This document shows, in pieces, positions 41,932-55,100 of a DNA stretch of 64,000 nt (its first letter is position 1; the number at the start of each line of letters is the position of its first letter). The notes beneath the pieces are model-generated. The model had not been told where the DNA came from. It did not search any database and saw only the letters and a list, made by a program, of their open reading frames with translations. This stretch comes from Amycolatopsis antarctica (lineage in GTDB: Bacteria; Actinomycetota; Actinomycetes; Mycobacteriales; Pseudonocardiaceae), in the NCBI RefSeq assembly GCF_002262875.1, contig NZ_NKYE01000003.1, positions 372,001 through 436,000 on the forward strand, written 5' to 3'. Both the position numbers and the translations under genes were made by a program.

Positions 41932-43116
41932 ATGACCGTGCCGAAGGAGTTGCCGGCCCTGGAGACGTTGTGGTCACCCGTGCTCGGGGATAATCCCACC
42001 CTGCGGGCGATGCTGGCCGAGAAGCCGATCTGGCGAGTGCGGACCCACACCGGCGAGGAGAGCTGGCTGGTCCTCGGGGCGGCCGAGATCCGGGAGCTGA
42101 TGCTCGACCGTCGGCTGGTCCGTTCGCACCCGAGTCCCACGGACGCGAGCAGGCTCACCGACAACCCGGTTTTCGAGATGGTCGCCAGCATGGGCGGGGA
42201 CGACCCGCACACCGTGCACACGCAGATGCGTTCGCTGCTGATCCCGTTCTTCACCCAGAAGCGCATGACGGCGCTGCGTCCCCGGATCGAGTCGATCGTG
42301 CACGACGCGATCGACCACGTGCTCGGCCAACCGCAGCCGGTGGATCTGCTGCCGACGTTCGTGCTGCCGGTACCGCTGCGGGCGCTGTGCGAGGTGATGG
42401 GGGTACCGGAGGAGGAACGGGAATCGCTGGGTGAACTGCTCAGCCGGGCTTACCGGGACGACGAGCAGTCCAGTGGGCAGACCGAGCTGTTCGGGCACCT
42501 GATCGACCTGGCCGCGTGGAAACGCCAGAACCCCGCCGACGACGTGATCTCGACGGTGGCTGCCGTGGCCGACGAGGACGTAATGGTGGCAACGGTGATG
42601 TACATGCTGTTCGTCGCTGGGCACGAGAGCGTCTCCTCGCACATCGGGACGGGAATCGCCCGGCTGCTGACCCGGCCGGACCTGCGTTCGGCGCTGGTCG
42701 ACGATCCCGGCCTGCTGCCCGGCGCGGTCGAGGAGTTGTTGCGCACGGCCACCGTCGGCGGGGCCTGGCAGCCGCACTACGCGTTCGAGGACCTCGAGGT
42801 CGGCGGCGAGCACATTCGTACCGGCGAGCTGGTGCTGCTGGACTTCGCGATGGCCAACCACGATCCGCGGCAGTTCGCCGATCCGCGGGTGGTGGACTTC
42901 CACCGCTCGCCCAACCAACACCTCGCCTTCGCCCACGGTGCCTGGCACTGCGTCGGCGCACCCCTGGCCCGGATGGAGCTGGCGACGGTGTATTCCGCGC
43001 TGTTGAGCCGAATGCCGACCCTGTCCCTGGCGGTGTCGCCCGACCAGCTCGGCGACCCGGAGAAGCTCAAGGAACGCCTGTCCTCGTCACTGGCCTGGCT
43101 TCCGGTCACCTGGTAG
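41932..43116 (+). CDS. Cytochrome P450, bacterial class I
   Basis: A 394-residue soluble P450. The heme loop is FAHGAWHCVGAPLAR with Cys340; E-x-x-R is EELLR (Glu268, Arg271); the I-helix is FVAGHESVSSHIG (229-233 AGHES), where Ser replaces the usual proton-relay Thr. Polyene and macrolide clusters use such enzymes for late hydroxylation, epoxidation or oxidation of a methyl branch to carboxylate; the site cannot be assigned. It needs a ferredoxin such as the one at 22577. The gene lies six bases before the PKS and is probably co-transcribed with it. Confidence 0.93.
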   Translation: MTVPKELPALETLWSPVLGDNPTLRAMLAEKPIWRVRTHTGEESWLVLGAAEIRELMLDRRLVRSHPSPTDASRLTDNPVFEMVASMGGDDPHTVHTQMRSLLIPFFTQKRMTALRPRIESIVHDAIDHVLGQPQPVDLLPTFVLPVPLRALCEVMGVPEEERESLGELLSRAYRDDEQSSGQTELFGHLIDLAAWKRQNPADDVISTVAAVADEDVMVATVMYMLFVAGHESVSSHIGTGIARLLTRPDLRSALVDDPGLLPGAVEELLRTATVGGAWQPHYAFEDLEVGGEHIRTGELVLLDFAMANHDPRQFADPRVVDFHRSPNQHLAFAHGAWHCVGAPLARMELATVYSALLSRMPTLSLAVSPDQLGDPEKLKERLSSSLAWLPVTW

Positions 43117-43122
43117 CGGGCG

Positions 43123-46100
43123 ATGACTGACCTGGACAACGAGCAGCGGCTCCGGGACTACCTCAAACGGGCCAGCGCCGACCTGCGGCGTACCCGCTCG
43201 CGGTTGAACGAGCTGGAGGCCGCGGCGCACGAGCCGGTGGCGATCGTCGGGATGAGCTGTCGTTATCCCGGCGGCAACGCCAACCCCGAGGACCTGTGGC
43301 GGATGGTGGCGGCCGGCGGGCACGGCATCACCGGCCTGCCCGACGATCGCGGCTGGACGCTGGACGCGCTGACCGGCTCGGCCACTCTGTCCGGTGGCTT
43401 CCTGCACGACGCCACGACCTTCGACGCGGACTTCTTCGGCATCTCCCCGAGGGAGGCGCTCGCGATGGATCCCCAGCAGCGTGTGCTGCTGGAGTCGAGC
43501 TGGGAAGCGGTGGAACGGGCGCGGATCGATCCGTTGTCGCTCAAGGGAAGCCGGACGGGTGTGTTCGTCGGCGCGATCCCGCAGGACTACCGGGTCGGCC
43601 CCCCGGACAACGTCGAGGGCTTCGGCCTGACCGGAACCACCAGCAGTGTCCTTTCCGGACGGTTGGCCTACGTTCTCGGTCTGGTCGGCCCGGCGTTGAC
43701 CGTGGACACCGCGTGCTCCTCGTCGCTGGTGGCGATCCACCTGGCGATGCGCGCGCTGCGCGCCGGGGAGTGTTCGCTGGCGCTGGCCGGTGGGGTCACG
43801 GTGCTGCCGACCCCGTTGACCTTCGTGGAGTTCAGCAAGCAGGGCGGGCTCGCCGCCGACGGGCACTGCCGCTCGTTCGCCGACTCGGCCAACGGCACCG
43901 GCTGGGCCGAGGGCGTCGGTGTGCTGGTGCTGGAACGACTGTCCCAGGCGCGCCGGCACGGCCACCAGGTGCTGGCCGTGTTGCGCGGGTCGGCGGTGAA
44001 CTCCGACGGCGCGTCCAACGGACTGACCGCACCCAACGGACCTTCCCAGGAACGAGTGATCGAACGTGCCCTTGCCGACGCCCGGCTCTCCACCGAACAG
44101 GTGGACGCCGTGGACGCACACGGCACCGGCACGACGCTGGGCGACCCGGTCGAGGCCGAGGCGCTACTGGCGACCTACGGTCGTGGCCGCGCCCCCGACC
44201 GGCCGTTGTTGCTGGGGTCGGTGAAGTCCAACCTCGGGCACACCCAGGCCGCGGCCGGGGTGGCCGGGGTGATCAAGATGGTCATGGCGATGCGGCATGA
44301 CCTGCTGCCGGCCACCCTGCACGTGGACCGGCCGACCACCCATGTGGACTGGAGCGCCGGCTCGGTCCAACTGCTGACCGAGAGCCGGAGCTGGCCGGAG
44401 ACCGGCGAGCCTCGCCGGGCCGGGGTGTCCTCGTTCGGGCTCAGCGGAACCAACGCCCACGTCATCGTCGAGCAGGCTCCGGCGGACGACGAGCCGACCG
44501 AGCGTCCCGAACCGGTCGCTGGGCCGGTTCCGCTGCTGCTCTCGGCCCGCGACCAGACCGCGCTGCGCGAGCAGGCAGCACGGCTGCTCTCCGCCTGGAC
44601 GCGGAGTCCGGAGCTGTCCCCGCTGGACGTGGCCGGCTCGCTCGCCACCTCCCGCGCCCGGCTCGACCACCGCGCCGCGGTCGTCGCGGCCGACCTGGAA
44701 GGGGCCAAGGCCGGGCTGACCGCGTTGGCCGAGGGCCACCCCGCCGCCGAGCTGGTCGAGGGCCTGGTCCGTGGCCGGCCCCCGCTGGCCGTGATGTTCG
44801 CCGGGCAGGGCAGTCAGCGCGTCGGTCTCGGCCGCGCGCTGCACCGGCGTTTCCCGGTGTTCGCCGAGGCGCTGAACGCCGCGGTCGACGAGCTCGACCG
44901 GCACCTGACCCGTCCGCTGCGGCCGATTCTGTGGGGCTCGGACGCCGACGTGCTCGCCCGCACCGAGTTCGCCCAGCCGGCGCTGTTCGCCGTGTCGACC
45001 GCGTTGTACCGGCTCGTCGAGTCGTGGGGCATCATCCCGGAGTTCCTGGTCGGCCACTCGGTCGGCGAGATCGCCGCCGCGCACGCCGCCGGCGTGTTCA
45101 CCCTCGCTGACGCCGCCGAGCTGGTCGCCGCCCGCGGCCGGCTGATGCAGGCGCTGCCGGCGGGCGGCGCGATGGTCGCGGTCGAGGCGGCCGAGGACGA
45201 GGTGGCCGCACTGCTGGCCGGACACCAGGATCACGTGTCGCTGGCCGCGGTCAACGGCCCCCGCTCGGTGGTGCTCTCCGGCACCGAGGATGTGGTCGCC
45301 GACCTGGCCGGGCGGTTGGCCGAGCAGGGCCGCCGGACCCGCCGGCTGCGGGTCTCGCACGCCTTCCACTCACCACTGATGGACCCGGTGCTCGACGAGT
45401 TCCGCGCGGTGGCGGCCGGGCTCACCACTGGCGAGCCGCTGATCCCGGTCGTCTCCACCTACACCGGCCGGGTGGCATCGGCGGCGGAGTTGGCCTCCGT
45501 CGACCACTGGGTGCAGCACGTCCGGGGCACGGTCCGGTTCGCCGACGCGGTCGGCTGGTTGCGTGACCACAGGGTCGGTGCCTTTCTCGAGTTGGGGCCG
45601 GACGCCGCTCTGTCCGGCGCGACCCGTGCCTGCCTGGACGACGACGTGCTCGCCTCGCGTCCCGCCGCCGTGGTCGTTCCGACGTTGCGCGGTGACCGTG
45701 ACGAGTTGGAAAGCGTCGCGGCCGCGGTCGCCACGCTGCACGTCGGCGGAGTCCCGGTCCGTTGGACGGACTACTTCGCGGGCTCTGGCTCGTCCACAGT
45801 GGACCTTCCGACCTATCCGTTCCAGCGCAGGCGGTTCTGGCCGAGAGAGGGGTTCTCCGGCGCGACGGACCTTCCGGCGGCCGGTCTCGGCGCGGCCGGC
45901 CACCCGCTGCTGTCGGCCACGGTGTCGCTGGCCGGCGCGGACGGGACCCTGCTCACCGGCCGGCTCTCGATCGCCGCCCAACCGTGGCTGGCCGACCACG
46001 TGGTGGCCGGCACGACGCTGCTGCCCGGCGCGGCACTGGTCGAGCTGGCGATCCGGGCCGGTGACGAGGTCGGCTGCGACCGGGTGGCCGAGCTGACCGT

Positions 46101-49100
46101 GACCGCCCCGCTCCCGCTGTCCGCGCATGGTGGAACGCAGGTACAGCTGTGGATCGGCGGGGCGGACGCCGCGGGTGAGCGAACGCTGGACGTCTACTCC
46201 CGCCCTGACCACGCGGACGACCCGGACGAGCATCCGTGGACCCGCAACGCCACCGGCGTTCTCGGTCCCGCCGACCGGCCGACACCTGCTGATCCGGCCG
46301 ACGACGAGTGGCCGCCGGCCGGTGCGGAGCCGGTCGACCTGGACGGGTTCTACGACAGCCTGGCCGAGCAGGGCCTGGAGTACGGGGCCGCGTTCCGTGG
46401 TCTGAACGCTGCCTGGCGCCGCGACGACGAGGTGTTCGCCGAGATCGAGCCGACCGCCGCCGTGGCCGAGGGTGCCGAGGCGTTCGGCCTGCACCCCGCG
46501 CTGCTCGACGCCGCACTGCACGCCGCCACGTTGACCGGCTTCTCCGGCGGCGCCGGAGGCGAGCTGCCGTTCTCCTGGACCGGGGTTCGGCTGCACGCCT
46601 CAGGCGCCGGGATGGTGCGGGCCAGGCTGGCGCGCACCGGCGACGCGGTGTCGGTCGAGTTGTCCGGACCGGATGGCGTGCCGGTCGCCACGGTCGAGTC
46701 ACTACTGTTCCGGGCGGCCGAGACCGGTGGGGACAACGTCGGCCCCACGGCCGACCGCTCGCTGTTCCGCCTGGAGTGGGTGCCCGTGGCGGTGTCGGAC
46801 GCCCGGCCCCAGCCGGTAGCCGTCCTGGGACCGGACCCGGCCGGGCTGACCGCCGCGTTGGCCGACATCCCGCGCCACGCCGATCTCGACGAACTGGCCG
46901 CCGGCCCGGCACCGGCACTGGCACTGCGACCGTTGGTGCCGGAGCCGGGCCTCGACCCGGCCACTGCCGCCCGCCGGCTCACCGGCGAGGCGCTGGAACT
47001 GGTTCAGACCTGGCTGGCCGACGGCCGGTTCGCCGACACCCGCCTGGTGGTGTTGACCCGGGGCGGGGCGACTGTCGCGGCCGAGCCGGGCGACCCGGCC
47101 GCCGCCGCGGTGGGCGGCCTGCTCCGCTCCGCTCAGGCCGAGCATCCCGGCCGGTTCGTCCTGCTGGATCTGGACGACGCGGACGGAATGGATCCGGCGC
47201 TGCTCGCGGTGTCCGGTTCGGACGAACCCCAACTCGCGGTGCGTGACGGTGCCGCGCTGGCCGCCCGGCTCGCGCGGGTCGCGCCCTCGGCAGCGCCCGA
47301 CAGTCCGCTCGGCTGGGATCCCGAAGGCACGGTGGTGATCACCGGCGGCGTCGGCGGCCTCGGCGCGACGCTGGCTCACCACCTGGTCGCCGACCACGGC
47401 GTCCGTCGACTGCTGCTGCTCAGCCGCCGCGGTGCGACCGACCCGGCCGCCGCCGCGCTGATCGACGACCTGACGGGCCTCGGTGCCCTGGCCACGGTCG
47501 TGGCCTGTGACGCCGCCGACCGGACCGCGCTGGCGCGAGTGCTGGCCGACGTACCTGCGCGGCACCCGGTGACCGCCGTGATACACGCCGCGGGAGTGCT
47601 CGCCGACGGCGTGGTCACCTCGCTCACCCCACAGGCGCTGGACACCGTGTTGGCGGCCAAGGTGGACGGGGCCTGGAACCTGCACGAACTGACCGCCGGG
47701 ACCGACCTGGCGGCCTTCGTGCTGTTCTCGTCGATCGCCGGCCTGACCGGCTCCGCCGGCCAGGCCAACTACGCGGCCGGCAACGCCTTCCTCGACGCGC
47801 TGGCCGGGTTCCGCCGGGCACGGGGCCTGCCCGCGGTATCCCTGGCCTGGGGTCCGTGGGAGTCCTCGGCCGGCATGACCGGTGAGCTGGGCGGACGTGA
47901 GGAGCGCCGGCTGCGCTCGCTCGGCCTGCCCGCGCTGCCCGCCGCCGTCGGTGTCGCTCTCTTCGACGCGGCACTGCGCGCCGGTGACCCGGTGCTCGCG
48001 CCGGTGCGGCTGGATCTGGCCGCGCTGCGCGCGTCGGGCACACCGCCGCCGGTGTTGCGTGGGCTGCTCCCCGGGGCCACCCGCCGCGCCGCCGGTTCGG
48101 CAGCGCCCGCCGCGGCCGGCCTGACTGCCCGGCTGGGGCGGCTGACCGGCGCCCGGCGCCGCGAGGCGGTCGTCGAGCTGGTCGCCGAGCTGGTCGCGGC
48201 CGTGCTCGGGCACCAGGACCCGGGCGCCATCGACCCGGGACGTCCGATGGTCGAGCTGGGGTTCGACTCGCTGACCGCGGTCGAACTGCGCAACAGGCTG
48301 ACCGCCAGCACCGGCCTGCGCCTGCCGGTCACCCTGGTCTACGACCACCCGTCCGTGGTCGCGCTCGCCGCGCACGTGCACGACGAACTGTTCGGCGCGC
48401 CTGCCGGCGGCGGTCCGGCCGACGCCGGGCCCGCGGTGGACGCGACGGACCCGATCGTGGTGGTGGGGATGAGCTGCCGCTACCCCGGCGGGGTGCGCGG
48501 CCCGGAGGACCTGTGGCGGCTGGTCGACGAGGGCAGGGACGCGATCTCCGGGTTCCCGACCAATCGCGGCTGGGACCTTGACAAGCTCTATCACCCCGAT
48601 CCCGAGCATTCCGGCACCTCCTACACCCGTTCCGGCGGGTTCCTGCACGACGCGGGGGAGTTCGACGCCGAGTTCTTCGGGATGAGCCCGCGGGAGGCGG
48701 TGGCCACCGACGCCCAGCAGCGGCTGCTGCTGGAGGCGGCCTGGGAGGCCGTGGAAAGCGCAGGGATGGACCCGAGGAGCCTGCGCGGCAGTCGCGCCGG
48801 TGTGTTCGCCGGGGTGATGTACGGCGACTACGGCGCGGTGCTGACCGGTGGCGATTTCGACGGCCACATCGGTACCGGCAGCTCGTCCAGTGTCGTGTCC
48901 GGCCGGGTGTCCTACGTGTTCGGTCTGGAGGGGCCGACGGTCACCGTGGACACCGCGTGCTCGTCGTCGCTGGTGGCCATGCACTGGGCGGCGCAGTCGC
49001 TGCGCGCAGGGGAGTGTTCGCTGGCCCTGGTCGGCGGCGTCACCGTGATGTCCACCCCCAGTGCGTTCGTCGAGTTCTCCAGCCAGGGTGGGCTCTCGGC

Positions 49101-52100
49101 GGACGGCCGGTGCAAGTCCTACGCCACCGGGGCCGACGGGGTCGGCTGGTCCGAGGGCGTCGGAGTGCTGGTGTTGGAGCGGTTGTCCGACGCGGTCGCC
49201 AACGGGCACGAGGTGCTGGCCGTGATGCGGGGTTCGGCGGTGAACTCCGACGGCGCGTCCAACGGTCTGACCGCCCCCAACGGACTGGCCCAGCAACGGG
49301 TGATCCGCGCCGCGCTGGCGTCGGCGGGTCTGGCGCCGGACGAGGTGGACGTGGTCGAGGGCCACGGCACGGGAACCACCCTGGGCGACCCGATCGAGGC
49401 ACAGGCGCTGTTGGCCACCTACGGCCAGGACCGGGACGAGCCGTTGTTGCTGGGGTCGGTGAAGTCCAACCTCGGGCACACCCAGGCCGCCGCCGGGGTG
49501 GCCGGGGTGATCAAGATGGTGCTGGCGATGCGCCACGGCCTCGTGCCGCCCTCGCTGCACGCCGCCGCGCCCTCCGACCAGGTCGACTGGACGGCGGGCG
49601 CGGTGGACCTGGTCGCCGAGCACACCGCGTGGCCCGACCGTGGCCGGCCGCGCCGGGCCGGGGTGTCCTCGTTCGGGTTCAGCGGGGCCAACGCGCACGT
49701 CGTCCTGGAGCAGCCGCCGCACGTCGGGCCGGAGGTCGAGCCGGACACCGGACCGAGCGCCGCGCCCGGCGTCGTACCGGTGGTGTTGTCCGGCCGGACC
49801 CGCGCGGCGCTGCGCGAGCAGGCTGTTCGCCTGTTGCCGGTCGCCGCCGACGTCGCTCCGGCCGACCTGGCGTTGTCCCTGCTGACCCGGCGCAGCGCGT
49901 TCGAGTACCGGGCCGCGGTGACCACCACCGATCCGGCCGAGCTGAGCCGCGCGCTGGATGCGCTGGCCACCGACCGCCCCGACCCGGCGCTGGCCACCGA
50001 CCGTGCCGCCCCGGGCGGACGGCTGGCGGTGCTGTTCGCCGGACAGGGCAGTCAGCGGCTGGGCATGGGCCGCGAGCTGCACGCCCGGCTGCCGGTGTTT
50101 CGCGCGGAGCTGGAGGCCGTGGCCGCCGCGCTGGACGAACACCTGGACGGCTCGGTGCTGGAGGTCATGTTCGCCGAGGACGACCGGCTGGCGGACACCG
50201 GCTGGACCCAGCCCGCGTTGTTCGCGCTGGAGGTCGCGCTGTTCCGGCAGCTCACGGCCTGGGGCGTGACGCCGGACCACTTGGCAGGCCACTCGGTGGG
50301 CGAACTGGCCGCCGCCCACGTCGCCGGGGTGCTGACTCTGCCCGACGCGGCGGCGCTGGTGGCAGCCCGGGCACGGCTCATGCGCGCGCTGCCCGCAGGA
50401 GGCGCGATGGTGGCTGTGGCCGCCACCGAGGAACAGGTCCGCGCCGAGCTGACCGAGGGTGTCGAGGTGGCCGCGGTGAACGGCCCCGGCGCGCTCGTGG
50501 TCTCCGGTGACGAGGACCCGGTACTGGCTCTCGCCGAGCGGTTCGCAGGCCGGGGCGTACGGACCCGCCGGCTCGCGGTCAGCCACGCCTTCCACTCCGC
50601 GCGGATGGACCCCATGCTGGCCGAGTTCCGCACGGTCGCGGCCGGTCTGGCCTACTCTCCGCCACGCATCCCGATCGTGTCCACGCTGACCGGCGAACTG
50701 ACCGCCGAGGAGCTGTGCTCGGCGGACCACTGGGTCGAGCACACTCGCCGTACCGTGCGGTTCGCCGACGCGATCGGCACGCTCGCCGGCCTCGGTGCGG
50801 ACACCTTCCTGGAGGTGGGTCCGGACGGGGCGCTGTCCGCGATGGTCGCCGAGAGTCTGGCCGGCTCCGCCGAGGGCACGGCCGACTCCTCCGTCGTGGT
50901 CGCCGCCCAGCGTGCCGACGTCGACGAGGAGGCTGCCCTGATCGGCGCGCTGGCCAGGCTGCACCTGCGCGGCGTCGCGGTGGACTGGGAAGCCTTCTTC
51001 GCCGGTCGCGGAGCCCGCCCGGCCCCGTTGCCCACCTACGCCTTCCAACGTGAGCACTACTGGCCGTCGGCCCCGGTCGCGCGCCCCGCCGACGACCCGG
51101 CCGACGATCGGCTGTGGGCGGCGGTCGACCGGGACGATCCGGCCGAACTGGCCGCGGTGCTCGGCGTCGGGGAGGCGGAGCTGGGGGCCCTGCTGCCGGC
51201 GTTGTCCTCGTGGCGGCGCGGCCGGCACGAGCGCGTCCGCGTGGACTCGTGGCGCTACCAGGTGAGTTGGCGCCCGCTGAGTGTCACCCCGGCCCGGTTG
51301 AGCGGGGTCTGGCTGCTGGCCGACACCGACCGCGACGTCGAGGCCGGAATCGACACCGACCACCTTGCCGCGGTGCTGACCGAACACGGCGCCGAGGTAC
51401 GTCGGGTCGTGCTCACCGGGGCCGATTCCGACCACCAACTGCTCGGCGAGCAGCCATGGGACGCGCTCTCCGGTGTGCTTTCCGTGGCCGCCGCGGACGA
51501 GCGGCCCGTCCCCGGCCAACCTGGACTGACCGCCGGCCTGGCGGCCACCCTGGCGCTGGTGCGCGCCGTGGCCGCCGCCGACGGACCTCCGGTGTGGACG
51601 GCGACTCGGGGTGCGGTGTTCACCGGGACCGACGACCTGCCGCCCAGCCCGGAGCAGGCTGCGGTCTGGGGTCTCGGCCGAGCCGCCGCGCTGGAGCATC
51701 CGCGGTGGTGGGGTGGTTTGGTCGACCTGCCACCGAGGCTCGACCCCGCTGCCGCCGGCGTACTCGTCGCCGTGTTGGCCGGCCGCACCGGTGAGGATCA
51801 AGTCGCACTCCGCGCCGGCGGAACGCTGGGCCGCCGGTTGGCCCGTCGTCCGGCGGCCACCGGGCCGGAGCCGACTCCTCGTGGAACCGTGCTGGTCACC
51901 GGTGGCACGGGTGAGCTGGGGGCCGAGACGGCCCGCTGGCTGGCCGCGGCCGGGACGACCCGGCTGGTGCTGACCAGCCGGCGCGGCCAGGACGCGCCCG
52001 GCGCGTCCGAGTTGCTCGCCGAGCTGGTCGCGCTCGGCGCGGCAGTGGAGGTGGTCGCCTGTGACGTCGCGGATCGGTCCGCGCTGGCCGCCGTCCTCGA

Positions 52101-55100
52101 CGGCATCCCGGAGACGGAGTTGACCGGTGTGGTGCACACCGCCGGGACCAGCGAGGTTCGGCCGCTGGCCGAGACCACGCCGGGCGACCTGGCGGAGGCC
52201 ATGGCGGCCAAGGCCGTCGGCGCGGCCAACCTGGACGCCCTGCTCGGTGACCGCGACCTGGACCTGTTCGTGCTGTTCGGTTCGATCGCCGGGGTGCTGG
52301 GTAGCGGCGCCCAAGCCGGTTACTGCGCCGCCAACGCCTACCTGGACGCTCTCGCCGAGCGTCGTCGCGCCCGGGGACTGGCCGCCACCTCGGTGGCCTG
52401 GGGGCCGTGGGCCGAGTCCGGTCTGGCCGCCCGCGGCGACGTCGCCGACCAGTTCACCCGGCGCGGGCTCGTCGCTTTGCCCGCCGCGCCGGCGTTGGCC
52501 GCCCTGCGTGACGCCGTCGCCACCGGTGCGGCCACAGTCACCGTCGCCGACGTGGACTGGGCGCGCTACGTACCGGTGTTCACCGCCGCGCGGCCCAGCC
52601 CACTGCTGTCCGAGCTGTCCGAGGCGGCTGCGGCCGACGAGCCCGGCGGCGGCGCGGCGGACGCCGAGCTGACCGCGAGACTGACCGGCCTGACCGAGCC
52701 GGAGCAGGTACGACTGCTGGTGGGGCTGATCCGCGCCGAGGCCGCCGCCGTCCTGGGTCACGACCATCCGGACGGCGTTCCCGAGCGACGCGCCTTCCGG
52801 GAGATCGGGTTCGACTCGCTGACCGCGGTCGAGCTGCGTTCCCGGCTCAGCGCCAGGATCGGCCGCGCGCTGCCGAGCACGCTGGTCTTCGACCACCCGA
52901 GCCCGCTGGCACTGGCCCGTCACCTGAGCGCTGAGCTGCTCGGTTCGGCGCGGATCCCGACCGGGCCGGCGGCCGCCACCTTCGTGGCCGACGACCCGAT
53001 CGTCATCGTCGCCATGAGCTGCCGCCTCCCCGGCGAAGTCGGCGACCCCGAGCAGTTCTGGGATCTGCTGGCCGCCGGCGGAGACGCCATCACCGGTTTT
53101 CCGGGCGGCCGCGGCTGGGAGGGCGCGATCGTCCACGATCCCGACCCGGACACACCCGGCGCCAGCTACGCCGACCAGGGCGGGTTCCTGCACGAGGCCG
53201 ACCGGTTCGATCCCGGGTTCTTCGGCATCTCGCCGCGTGAGGCGCTGGGCATGGACCCCCAGCAGAGGTTGCTGCTGGAGACCACCTGGGAGTGCGTCGA
53301 GCGGGCCGGGATCGACCCCACCTCCCTGCGCGGCAGCCGTACCGGGACCTACATCGGCTCCAGCTACGCCCAGTACGGCGGGGCCGGCGACGACATCGAG
53401 GGGCATGTCGTCACCGGAACCATCCCCAGCGTGCTCTCCGGCCGGCTCGCCTACGTGTTCGGTCTGGAAGGCCCTGCGGTCACCGTGGACACCGCCTGCT
53501 CGTCCTCGCTGGTGGCGCTGGACCTCGCGGCCCGGTCGCTGCGCGAGAACGAGACCTCGCTCGCCCTGGCGGGCGGCGTCACCGTGATGACCACCCCGTC
53601 CCCTTTCGTGGCGTTCAGCCGGCAGCGCGCGCTGGCGGCGGACGGTCGTTCCAAGGCGTTCGGCGAGGGCGCCGACGGGATGGCGCTGGCCGAGGGTGTC
53701 GGCATGGTGCTGCTGGAGCGGTTGTCCGACGCGCGTGCCCACGGCCACCCCGTGCTGGCCGTCGTGCGCGGCTCGGCGACCAACTCCGACGGGGCGTCCA
53801 ACGGACTGACCGCGCCCAACGGCCTGGCCCAGCAGAGGGTCATCCGTCAGGCGCTGGCCAACGCCCAGCTGGACCCGGGCGACATCGACGCCGTGGAGGC
53901 GCACGGCACCGGCACCGCGCTGGGCGACCCGATCGAGGTCCGCGCACTCCAGGCGACCTACGGTCCCGACCGGGAGCGCCCGCTGTGGCTGGGCTCGGTG
54001 AAGTCCAACATCGGCCACACCCAGTCCGCGGCCGGTGTGGCCAGCGTGATCAAGATGGTCCAGGCGCTGCGGGCCGGCCTGTTGCCGGCCACCCTGCACG
54101 CCGACCAGCCGTCCAGCCACGTGGACTGGGCGGCCACCACGGTCGCTCCGCTGACTCGCGCCGTGGAGTGGCCGGCCGGCTCGGTACCGCGCCGGTGCGC
54201 GGTGTCCTCGTTCGGGATCAGCGGCACCAACGCCCATATCGTCCTGGAGGAAGCGCCCGTCGCCGAGCGAACCGAGCCGACCGGACCGTCCCCGGTCGCC
54301 CCCGCGATGACGCCCTGGCCGCTGTCCGGGCGGACCCCGGCGGCGCTGCGCGCCCAGGCCGCCCGGCTGCGCTCGCCGGCCGCGACGGCCGATCCGGTGG
54401 ACGTCGGGCACTCGCTGGTCACCACCCGCGCCGCGTTCGAGCACCGGGCCGTCGTGCTCGGCCGGGACCGGGCCGAGCTGCTCGCCGGTCTGGACGCGCT
54501 TGCGTCGGGCCGGCCCGCGCCCGAGGTGGTCGAGGGAACGGCCGGGCCGGACGGTGGCGTGGTGTTCGTCTTCCCCGGCCAGGGCGCGCAGTGGCTCGGG
54601 ATGGGCGCGGCGCTGCTGGCCGAGTCGCCGGTGTTCGCCGAGCGGGTCGCGGAGTGCGCCGCCGCGCTGGAACCGTTCGTGGACTGGTCCCTGGTCGACG
54701 TGCTGGCCGGTGCCGCCGACGCACCGAGCCTGGACCGGGTGGACGTGGTGCAACCGGCGTCCTGGGCGATGATGGTGTCGTTGGCCGCCCTGTGGCGCTC
54801 CCGTGGCGTCGTCGCCGACGCCGTGGTCGGCCACTCCCAGGGCGAGATCGCCGCCGCGGTGGTTGCCGGCGCGCTGACCCTGGCCGACGGCGCGCGTGTG
54901 GTCGCCCTGCGCAGCCGGGCGATCGCGCGGCGGTTGGCCGGCTCCGGCGGGATGTTGTCGGTCGCGCTGCCGGCCGACGAACTGGAGCTGCCCGACGGGG
55001 TGTCGGTCGCCGCGGTCAACGGTCCTCGCTCGGTCGTGGTCTCCGGCGCGCTCACCGGCTTGGACGCCCTGCACGCCGAGCTGTCCGCCCGCGAGGTTCG

